A DNA stretch of 64,000 nucleotides from Paenibacillus xylanilyticus (GTDB lineage: Bacteria > Bacillota > Bacilli > Paenibacillales > Paenibacillaceae), in the NCBI RefSeq assembly GCF_009664365.1, contig NZ_CP044310.1, forward strand, positions 3,979,001 to 4,043,000, read 5' to 3'. Both the position numbers and the translations under genes were made by a program. Positions within the stretch are counted from its first letter, which is position 1. Each line of letters opens with the position of its first letter. Positions 34,634 to 42,271 of this stretch are shown in pieces. The notes beneath the pieces were generated by a model that searched no databases, was not told the DNA's origin, and saw only the letters and a list, made by a program, of their open reading frames with translations.

Positions 34634-37342
34634 TTAACCATCGTTTCCGGTCTGCGTTTCAACAGAGCCATCATTTTCACCTGTGTTGCTTTCTGTTCCG
34701 GCATCCGGCGGAACAACTTCACCAGGAGTGTTAACCGAACCATCGCCTGATCCATCATTGTTCCCACCAGGGTTGGTATTTCCCGTTCCAGGGGATGTAT
34801 TTCCATCACCAGACTGGCCGTTTCCTTGCCCCGGCCCTCCATTATTACCATTACCGTTGCCATTCCCGTTACCGTTATTGCCGTTGTTTCCATTACCATT
34901 TCCGTTGTTGCCATTATTTCCATTACCATTTCCGTTGTTTCCGTTATTCCCATTGTTTTCACCTGAATTCCCATTATCCGGTGAACCGTTATCCGGATTC
35001 TCGGTACCAGGCTGTTCCGTTCCCGGATCCGTTCCTGGGTCTGTACCCGGTTCTGGATCCACTGGGTCGATTTCCTGCGCCTCAATCATAAGTGAGATTG
35101 TATTGGAAGGATCCGTTTCAAGTCCAGAGGCCAGATCAAAGGCAGTAACATAATACTCATATGTCAAGCCTGGAAGTGCACTTAGATCCTGTGCACTCGT
35201 CGATCCCACTGAATCAATCAGATGGGTGAATTGTGCTTCGGACGTCTCTTTCCGATAGATACGATATTGAGTATTCGCATCTCCTGTTCCTGTCCAGTTA
35301 AGCGAAACCGTCTGAGAATTCGGATCATACGCTCCGCTTAATCCACTAACCGATAATTGCGGCTGCTCCGGCTGCGTTTCTTCCGGTGGTGGTGCCTGTT
35401 GACCTTTAGGTGCTTCAAAGTCCTTCACAGGTACACCCTTCAGTGCATCAGTCATGACTTTGGCGAAGAAAGCAGCAGACAGCTTACTGCTGTTTTTGAG
35501 CATATGCGTTGCGTCCGGATTATCATATCCCATCCAGACTGCAGCAGTCCATTCAGGTGTATACCCGACAAACCATACATCACGGTTTGCACTGTTGCCA
35601 GCGATGCCGCTCTGCACCGTACCCGTTTTACCTGCTACCGGGCGATCCAGTCTTGCGGATCGTCCTGTACCATCATTGACTACGTTTTGGAGCATCTGTG
35701 TCAATGCGTAAGCATTTTGTTCACTCATGACACGTGTCGTGTCTGACTTGTCATGCTTGTAAACGGACTTATCAGAGCTGTCCTTGATCTCCTTGATCGA
35801 GTAGGCCTCTTGATATTCACCGAGGTTGGCAAATGCACTATAAGCTTGTGCCATTTCAAGGGTATTTGTGCCTTTGCTCAGACCCCCCAGAGCGATCGCG
35901 AGGTTTTTATCCTCATCGGTAAGCTGAATGCCTACACTCTTGGCAAACTGTACGCCTGTATTAACACCTATTTTATCAAGCAGCCACACGGCAGGAATGT
36001 TCTCCGACTTCGTGATAGCCTCGGTCATACTTATTGTTGAAGAGTATCCATGCAAGTTTCCCGGGCAATAATTGCCAAAGCACTGCTTCTGATTACTCAG
36101 CGGCGAATTGGCGTTATAGTCGCCAGACTCCAGTGCAGGCGCATACGATACGATGGGCTTGAATGCCGATCCTGGTTGTCTGCGGCTCTGTGTTACCCGG
36201 CTGTACCCTTTCGTTTGATAGTCACGTCCACCCAAGAGAGCAACCAGACTACCATTTTCATGGTTCATGATAACCATGGATCCTTGAACCTTCTGGTCGT
36301 CTTTGCTTTCCTCAAATAAACTGTCATCCGAGAAGGCACTTTCCATCGCCGTCTGGGCCTGAGCATCCATGGTTGTATAGATCTTGTATCCACCGATGTT
36401 CAGATCATCTTCTGTTTTGCCTGTTACACGTTCTGCTTCACGAAGAACATAATCAATAAAGGCTTGATATTTTTGCTCTTTTTCCGGTGGTGTATAATCG
36501 TAATCCACCGCTTTCGCTTCATCCATTTCTGCCTTCGTAATGTAGCCTTGTTCGTACATCAGCTGCAGCACCACACCGCGGCGTGCTTTGGAATCGTTCG
36601 GATTGCTCAGCGGGTTGTAAGCGGATGGCCCTTTAGGCATCGCTGCCAGCGTGGCAATTTCCCACAGATCAAGGTCCTCAAGCTTATCCTTGCCAAAATA
36701 AAATTCCGATGCAGCCTTTATACCATAACGCTGATGACCGAAGAAGATTCGGTTCAGGTACATGGTCAGAATCTCGTCTTTTGTGTACTTGCGCTCCAAA
36801 GCCATTGCAATGGATACTTCCGTCGCCTTCCGGAAGAATGTTTTGTCACGGGACAGGAACATGTTTTTCGCAAGCTGCTGGGTTAGCGTACTGCCGCCCT
36901 CAACCATGGAACGGGCCATGATGTCTTTTACAGCTGCACGTCCGATGGACCAGATATCCACACCCTGATGCTCATAGAATCGTCTGTCCTCTGTTGCCAC
37001 AAAAGCTTCCTTTACCAATTCAGGAATCTCATCTTCATCCACTGGTTCCAGCTTCTGAATCGACAGCTCCCCCATTAATTGGCCATTGCGATCATATACT
37101 TTCGATGTCTCATTAATTGTTGTTTTGTCCATATTGGCTGTAAGCAGCCGCTCACCACTGACCATGATGAACAGATACCCGCCAAGTGCACAAAAGATGG
37201 CGATTGCCATAGTGAAAAACAGTGTCCACCCAACGCGTTTACCCGTAATTTTTTTCTTTTTAGAGGTCTTAGGCTTCGCTTTCTTGGGTGACTTGTTATT
37301 GTTGTTGCGATTGTTAGACCTCGACAACGGATCGTTTGGCAT
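34634..37342 (-). CDS. ponA: Class A penicillin-binding protein 1A with FN3 domain and Asn/Gly-rich tail
   Basis: Bifunctional peptidoglycan synthase. Domain order in 902 residues: basic Asn/Lys-rich cytoplasmic start, one membrane segment (about 33-58), GT51 transglycosylase (about 80-255, with EDRRFYEHQGVD and GGSTLTQQLAKN), transpeptidase (about 345-640, catalytic Ser in PGSAFKP near residue 391, SEN and GKTGTVQSG), a fibronectin type III domain (about 675-760) and a tail of about 130 residues made of Pro/Gly/Thr then Asn-Gly repeats. The tail lies outside the membrane and may span or bind the wall. The gene is monocistronic, between hfq and the ygaC-like gene. Confidence 0.95.
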   Translation of the reverse strand: MPNDPLSRSNNRNNNNKSPKKAKPKTSKKKKITGKRVGWTLFFTMAIAIFCALGGYLFIMVSGERLLTANMDKTTINETSKVYDRNGQLMGELSIQKLEPVDEDEIPELVKEAFVATEDRRFYEHQGVDIWSIGRAAVKDIMARSMVEGGSTLTQQLAKNMFLSRDKTFFRKATEVSIAMALERKYTKDEILTMYLNRIFFGHQRYGIKAASEFYFGKDKLEDLDLWEIATLAAMPKGPSAYNPLSNPNDSKARRGVVLQLMYEQGYITKAEMDEAKAVDYDYTPPEKEQKYQAFIDYVLREAERVTGKTEDDLNIGGYKIYTTMDAQAQTAMESAFSDDSLFEESKDDQKVQGSMVIMNHENGSLVALLGGRDYQTKGYSRVTQSRRQPGSAFKPIVSYAPALESGDYNANSPLSNQKQCFGNYCPGNLHGYSSTISMTEAITKSENIPAVWLLDKIGVNTGVQFAKSVGIQLTDEDKNLAIALGGLSKGTNTLEMAQAYSAFANLGEYQEAYSIKEIKDSSDKSVYKHDKSDTTRVMSEQNAYALTQMLQNVVNDGTGRSARLDRPVAGKTGTVQSGIAGNSANRDVWFVGYTPEWTAAVWMGYDNPDATHMLKNSSKLSAAFFAKVMTDALKGVPVKDFEAPKGQQAPPPEETQPEQPQLSVSGLSGAYDPNSQTVSLNWTGTGDANTQYRIYRKETSEAQFTHLIDSVGSTSAQDLSALPGLTYEYYVTAFDLASGLETDPSNTISLMIEAQEIDPVDPEPGTDPGTDPGTEQPGTENPDNGSPDNGNSGENNGNNGNNGNGNGNNGNNGNGNGNNGNNGNGNGNGNGNNGGPGQGNGQSGDGNTSPGTGNTNPGGNNDGSGDGSVNTPGEVVPPDAGTESNTGENDGSVETQTGNDG
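34840..34985 (-). repeat. Low-complexity tandem repeat coding Asn-Gly units
   Basis: The stretch repeats short units such as ccgttattgccgttgtttcc and ccattaccattt, encoding NGN/NGNG on the minus strand inside the PBP tail. The units are multiples of three bases, so gain or loss keeps the frame. Confidence 0.75.
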
Positions 37343-37512
37343 GTTACCTCCTGACTCCCTTTCGGTTGCTCAATTTCTATTTGCCTGTAAAGGCTAATGC
37401 TTATCATAACCCTTTTTTGCCCGGAATGAAAAGAACAACCCTTGTTAAGGTTGCTCTGCTTCAATTCCTATACTTGTAGACGAAATGGTTGTAGAAAAGG
37501 TTTCGTAATTTT

Positions 37513-37755
37513 TTAAGCTTCGCCGCTGTTATCCTGCTGCATCAGCGATACGCTGCGTTGCGGCGTGAACGTGGAGATGGCGTGCTTATAGACCATTTGC
37601 TGGCGTCCGTCGCTGTCAATGACGATCGTAAAATTGTCAAATGCCTTGATCGTTCCACGGATTTGAAAGCCGTTGGTCAGATAGACCGTAGCAGGAATGT
37701 TTTCTTTCCGCAGTTGGTTCAAGAACGTATCTTGGATGTTGATGGACTTGTTCAT
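37513..37755 (-). CDS. hfq: RNA chaperone Hfq
   Basis: Sm-like hexameric RNA-binding protein. The ATG at 37755 ([21 protein letters not shown]) has GGGGG eight bases upstream and gives the normal size of 80 residues; the upstream in-frame ATG at 37806 would add 17 non-family residues. Sm1 ([25 protein letters not shown]) and Sm2 ([12 protein letters not shown]; usual YKHAIST) are both present. It lies downstream of miaA as in Bacillus, with a small membrane protein gene between. Confidence 0.95.
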   Translation of the reverse strand: MNKSINIQDTFLNQLRKENIPATVYLTNGFQIRGTIKAFDNFTIVIDSDGRQQMVYKHAISTFTPQRSVSLMQQDNSGEA

Positions 37756-37983
37756 TAGCCGTACCCCCATTGGTTCATTTGAATTCGTGTTTAAGATAGT
37801 ATTCAATATCGCTGAGTAGCTTTCGTGCTATTATATCATGAACAGTTTCATATAATCCACAAAAACCCCTTGTCTACTAAATTGCATCTCGGAATCAGCC
37901 TGACGTGCAGTTAGAAGACTTATCCATTATACACCGCTTGTCTAAAATGCAAAAGAGGGACAAAATCATCGTTTTAGAGCGCT

Positions 37984-38211
37984 TTATTCCTGCCCCTCCT
38001 GGTCAACCAACGGGTTAGCCAATGCTTTTGTTAACGGAATTTTCTGCCGTTCTTTTCGATCATGAATCAGCATTTTCAGGTATGTATTGGTATTGGACAG
38101 AACGATAATCACCCAAATTAGGGCAATAAGACCCAGAATGGCAACGGCAACTCCAAATAATCCTGAAAAAAATAGATATAAGCTTGTTCCTCCACTCACA
38201 CTTGAGTCCAT
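37984..38211 (-). CDS. Small single-span membrane protein between hfq and miaA
   Basis: Not recognised. 75 residues with one long hydrophobic segment (about 11-40), then an amphipathic, charged C-terminus (HDRKERQKIPLTKALANPL). AAAGGAGGA lies seven bases before the ATG, which strongly supports translation. It sits in the gap between miaA and hfq, separated from miaA by the terminator at 38349-38390. Confidence 0.7.
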   Translation of the reverse strand: MDSSVSGGTSLYLFFSGLFGVAVAILGLIALIWVIIVLSNTNTYLKMLIHDRKERQKIPLTKALANPLVDQEGQE

Positions 38212-38348
38212 TCAGATTCCTCCTTTCTCATTTGAACACATTGTCAATGTCTCATGTTGTTATGTGTTTTCATCTTAATGATATTGTTATTTTTTTACAA
38301 TCATTTTATGAACTAGATCCCTTTATTTTCTATGTTTTGTACTCAAAA

Positions 38349-38411
38349 CAAAAAACCTCTACTCTTTTTTAAAATCAAGAGATAGAGGTTCAAACGTCCC
38401 ATAAGGGACGT
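38349..38411 (-). terminator. Terminator and second hairpin after miaA
   Basis: On the minus strand a first stem ACGTCCC/GGGACGT (38394-38411) is followed at once by AACCTCTA...TAGAGGTT (38354-38390) with a TTTTTTG tail. The pair ends miaA transcription. Confidence 0.85.
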
Positions 38412-38429
38412 ATTTCACACATTTCGCAA

Positions 38430-39380
38430 TCATTTAAACTTTTGATGAATTAATGCACATACCCGCTCATAGTTCCCTGCGAAATCTTCGGTATCTGTCA
38501 TATCCACCCATTCAATGTCCTTCATATGCCGGAACCAGGAAAGCTGGCGTTTGGCAAATCGGCGGGTATCCCTCTTCAGCCATTCGACCGCAGCATCCCA
38601 GCTGACTTCGCCTTGAAGATAGGCCGCAATTTCCTTGTAACCCAGTCCCTGCATGGAGATATGTCCTCTGGCCACACCGCGTTCCAGCAGTGACTTCACT
38701 TCTTCTACCAAACCTTGCTCAATCATCAGGTCAATACGTTCTTCAACCCTTGCGTAGAGCTTTTGACGATCCATTGTTAAACCAATAATACTCAGATCGT
38801 ACGGGGATTCTTTCTTCTGCGACGCCAGTTGTTCAGATAACTTTTCCCCTGTCAGGTGGTAAATCTCAAGAGCCCGAACAATTCGCCGCTGGTCGTTCAC
38901 ATGCAGCCGATCCGCACTAATTGGATCTATTTCCCTCAGCTTGTCATGCAGCGCCTGAGCACCGTGTAACTCGGCATAGCGGAACTGTTCCTCCCGAAAA
39001 GCCTCATCTGACCCGCTTTCCGAGAATTGAAATCCGTAACAGACCGACTCTACATACAGACCCGTTCCGCCAACAATAAAGGGAAGTTTACCACGATCCT
39101 GTATTTCACTGATCAGCCGGGTACAGCTCTCCTGAAATTCTGCAACCGAGTATGGATATTCCGGTTCATGGATATCAATAAGATGGTGGGGCACTCCCTT
39201 CATCTCTTCACGGGTAATCTTGGCCGTCCCGATGTCCATTTCACGATAGACCTGCATCGAATCTCCCGAAATAATTTCGCAATCAAACGCTTGTGCGAGC
39301 TCGATACTCATCCTTGTTTTGCCTACTGCTGTCGGTCCAACCAGTACAAGCAGTTTAGGTTTAGCTTCCGCTTTCAACAT
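38430..39380 (-). CDS. miaA: tRNA dimethylallyltransferase
   Basis: Adds the isopentenyl group to A37 of tRNAs that read UNN codons. The 316 residues begin with a P-loop (VLVGPTAVGKTRMS), then SGDSMQVYREMDIGTAK (the substrate-binding DSxQ motif), GGTGLYVES, and QRRIVRALEIYH, all standard MiaA motifs. GGAGTGATAA precedes the ATG and the gene overlaps the RsmJ-like gene by 20 bases. Confidence 0.96.
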   Translation of the reverse strand: MLKAEAKPKLLVLVGPTAVGKTRMSIELAQAFDCEIISGDSMQVYREMDIGTAKITREEMKGVPHHLIDIHEPEYPYSVAEFQESCTRLISEIQDRGKLPFIVGGTGLYVESVCYGFQFSESGSDEAFREEQFRYAELHGAQALHDKLREIDPISADRLHVNDQRRIVRALEIYHLTGEKLSEQLASQKKESPYDLSIIGLTMDRQKLYARVEERIDLMIEQGLVEEVKSLLERGVARGHISMQGLGYKEIAAYLQGEVSWDAAVEWLKRDTRRFAKRQLSWFRHMKDIEWVDMTDTEDFAGNYERVCALIHQKFK

Positions 39381-40146
39381 TTATCACTCCGTACAGTGTT
39401 TTTGCATTGGCGCGATCCAGCACCTCGAATCCGAGCCTCGTAAACTCCGCGCTGCCGCGCTTTTCTTTCATCACAACCCGCTTGCGGGCTACCCGTTTGG
39501 CCTCCAAGATACTTTGAATATCCAGTGCATGGGAGTTTGCATAATCCCGCAAGGGCTGAATCGCACTTGAATCCATCATCGGCTCGCGGAACATGGGGTC
39601 GAAGTAGACTGTGTCGCAGCTTCGATCCGGCATAGAACGAAGAAGATCCAGATGATTGGCGTGTCTTAACTCAATTCTGCGAAAGGCTTCATCGACTTCG
39701 GGCTGATTACTCTCGTAATAGGACATTCCCTCAACCAACAGTGTATAGAGCTGCAGAGAGCTCTCACAAGCAATAACCCGACCCTGTTTACCTGCTGCGA
39801 CGGAAAATACCAGTGCATCCGTACCTAACCCGGCTGTACAATCAATGATGGTATCTCCTTCAAGTACAGCTCCCGCTTCCAGCATAGGATCGGGCTCTCC
39901 CCGCAATACACGCTTCGCGCGTACGAATCCCATGCTTGGATGGAATTCAAGCTGAGGCGCATTCTTGCGATACAAGCGCGCCTTGCCCTGAAGCACGACA
40001 AGAATTTCGTTAACTCCATATTTTTCAATCAGCTTGGGCAAAGACTTTTTATTGCGCGGCACATAGATGCCACCCGTCGTTTCCGCGAGCTTACGCGCGC
40101 GTTCCACAAGCGATGGCGCCTCTGTATCACCGGTTGTAATATACAT
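39361..40146 (-). CDS. RsmJ-like class I SAM-dependent methyltransferase
   Basis: 261 residues. SAM-binding motif I is DCTAGLGTDALVFS (about residues 120-133); the acidic end of strand 2 is ACESS; motif IV is VYFDPMF, an unusual DPMF catalytic motif seen in the RsmJ group. RsmJ methylates G1516 of 16S rRNA in E. coli. The N-terminal ~85 residues show a GVNEILVVLQGKARLY region found in Firmicute relatives. It is cotranscribed with mutL (18-base gap) and miaA (overlap). Confidence 0.75.
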   Translation of the reverse strand: MYITTGDTEAPSLVERARKLAETTGGIYVPRNKKSLPKLIEKYGVNEILVVLQGKARLYRKNAPQLEFHPSMGFVRAKRVLRGEPDPMLEAGAVLEGDTIIDCTAGLGTDALVFSVAAGKQGRVIACESSLQLYTLLVEGMSYYESNQPEVDEAFRRIELRHANHLDLLRSMPDRSCDTVYFDPMFREPMMDSSAIQPLRDYANSHALDIQSILEAKRVARKRVVMKEKRGSAEFTRLGFEVLDRANAKTLYGVINVESGS

Positions 40147-40163
40147 AACTTCCTCCTAAACAG

Positions 40164-42251
40164 CTACATGACCCGTTTGAATAATTTCTCCAGATCATAG
40201 GTTGAAAATGAAACGACTATTGGTCGCCCGTGTGGGCAAGTATAGGGCTGCCTGCAGGAACCGAGTCGCTGAATGAGTGTCTCCGCTTCCTGTTCTGTCA
40301 GCTTCTGATTGGCTTTAATCGAGGCTTTGCAGGAGCACATGATGGAAGCAGCTTCCCGCATTTTACCCACATCAATGCTGCGCTCGCTGAGCACCCATTC
40401 AGACATTTCCTCAATAATATCCTTCTCGTCCCCTTTGGGAAACCAGTACGGATGGGAGCGCACACGAAATGTCTGTCCACCGAAATGCTCCAGATAGACC
40501 CCAGCCTGTTCAAACCAGGCCAGCCTGGACTTGAGTTTTTCCGTTTCGGACGGTGTAAACTCCAGTGTGATCGGCAGCAAAAGCTCCTGTGAAGCTTGAG
40601 CAGGATTGCCAAACTTTTCATAATAATACTCATAATTCACCCGTTCATGAGCGGCATGCTGATCAATCAAATAGAGGCCATCTTCATTCTGGGCAATTAG
40701 ATACGTACCATGATGCTGACCGATCAAGCTGAGCTCAGGGAATGCTGGCAGCGTCGCATCCGACTTCACTGCTGCTGCCAGCTTCGCAGTATCAGGTAAA
40801 CCTGAACCCTTCCAGCTGCGCTCCATATTGGAACGATTTGAAGCTTGATATGACGGCCGGTTTTCTCTAACTGGAGCATTCACGTTGGTTGGTCGATATG
40901 TCGGCGCTGTGTCCTGAGGTGGCACCGCGCGTTCATCTGTCTGAACCCGTTCATCAACAACAATAGCTTGAAACGGATTTATCGGGTTGAGCTGATCTGG
41001 CGGAGGAGCGTCCGGCAAGGGAACTACCTCTGAGAAGAGTTCCGCAGCCTGTCCTGGTTGAATATCAGCGGGAGCATCCAGATCGTCCTCTTCCATGGCC
41101 GTGTTTCCTGGCACATGGGTGTTATTCTTTTTGGAATGTGCACTCCCATCCTCTATCGCTGGCTCATCCTTGTATGGTCCTCTCGGAAACAGAAACTGTT
41201 CCTGTATAAATGAACTATCGTCTCCACGTCGGATCTGCTGTTTGGTCACTTGAGGTATAAGCACTTCCTGCCGCAGAATTCCCCGCACTGTCGTTTCAAT
41301 AAATTCATACAACTCGGCTTCCTTGCTGAATCGCACTTCCAGTTTTGCCGGATGAACGTTTACATCCACCAGGGATGGATGCATCTCAAGCTGCACCACA
41401 ACAAGCGGGAATCGATTGATTGGCAGTAACGTGTGATACGCTTTAAGAATGGCTTGATTAAGACCATAATTGCGAATAAATCGACCATTCACAATCGTTG
41501 ACATGCCGCCCCGATTGGCCCGTGTCCATTCCGGAAGACTGATTAATCCACTTACCCGATAATCCAGATTCTCGCCCTGGATGGGCAGCATGGCTTTGGC
41601 TGCACTTGTACCGTAGATTGCTGCCACCACCTGAAGCAGATCACCGTTTCCGAGCGTTTGCAGCAGCACATTGGCATTATGCCGCAGCGTAAAGGAAATA
41701 TGCGGATGAGACATGGCCATCCGGTACAGCACATCAGAGATATGTCCCAGCTCGGTTTGGATCGTTTTCATATATTTCAGGCGGGCAGGAGTATTATAAA
41801 ATAATTCTTTGACGACAAACTCTGTCCCTTGCGGTGAAGCAGCATCCTCATGTGTACACAGTTTGCCACCCTCAATCACAATCCGGCGCCCCCGGCCGTC
41901 GTCACCGCTAGCCGTTAGCACTTCGACCTTGGAGACAGCCGCGATACTCGGCAGCGCCTCTCCCCGAAAACCAAGACTTGTGATCTGGAAGAGATCACGT
42001 CCGTGCGTAATTTTGCTCGTTGCATGACGATAGAATGCTGTTTCCAGATCGTCGGGTTCAATGCCTGAACCGTTGTCTTTCACACGAATGCTGAGCAATC
42101 CGCCCTCTTCAACGGAAACTTCAATTTTGGTAGCCCCTGCATCCACGGAGTTCTCCAGTAATTCCTTAACAACCGAAGCAGGCCGTTCAACCACTTCACC
42201 TGCTGCAATCTGGTTGGCAATATGTTCGTCAAGGACATGTATTTTCGCCAC
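40164..42251 (-). CDS. mutL: DNA mismatch repair protein MutL
   Basis: Mismatch repair endonuclease. The 695 residues start at GTG with GGAGGGG upstream. GHKL ATPase motifs are clear (ELLENSVDAGATKI, VKDNGSGIEPDDL, TSLGFRGEAL). After a long variable linker (about 340-490), the C-terminal endonuclease has DQHAAHERVNYEYY, SCKASIKAN and CPHGRP, the motif set of nicking MutL proteins in bacteria without MutH. A QELLLP segment resembles a sliding-clamp binding motif. Immediately after mutS. Confidence 0.96.
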   Translation of the reverse strand: MAKIHVLDEHIANQIAAGEVVERPASVVKELLENSVDAGATKIEVSVEEGGLLSIRVKDNGSGIEPDDLETAFYRHATSKITHGRDLFQITSLGFRGEALPSIAAVSKVEVLTASGDDGRGRRIVIEGGKLCTHEDAASPQGTEFVVKELFYNTPARLKYMKTIQTELGHISDVLYRMAMSHPHISFTLRHNANVLLQTLGNGDLLQVVAAIYGTSAAKAMLPIQGENLDYRVSGLISLPEWTRANRGGMSTIVNGRFIRNYGLNQAILKAYHTLLPINRFPLVVVQLEMHPSLVDVNVHPAKLEVRFSKEAELYEFIETTVRGILRQEVLIPQVTKQQIRRGDDSSFIQEQFLFPRGPYKDEPAIEDGSAHSKKNNTHVPGNTAMEEDDLDAPADIQPGQAAELFSEVVPLPDAPPPDQLNPINPFQAIVVDERVQTDERAVPPQDTAPTYRPTNVNAPVRENRPSYQASNRSNMERSWKGSGLPDTAKLAAAVKSDATLPAFPELSLIGQHHGTYLIAQNEDGLYLIDQHAAHERVNYEYYYEKFGNPAQASQELLLPITLEFTPSETEKLKSRLAWFEQAGVYLEHFGGQTFRVRSHPYWFPKGDEKDIIEEMSEWVLSERSIDVGKMREAASIMCSCKASIKANQKLTEQEAETLIQRLGSCRQPYTCPHGRPIVVSFSTYDLEKLFKRVM

Positions 42252-42271
42252 AGGTTTCCCCTCCCATCATA

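Noticed and set aside
34683..35153. Plus-strand Pro/Leu/Phe-rich frame opposite the PBP tail
   Set aside because: Produced by reverse reading of the Asn-Gly repeat; not a gene.
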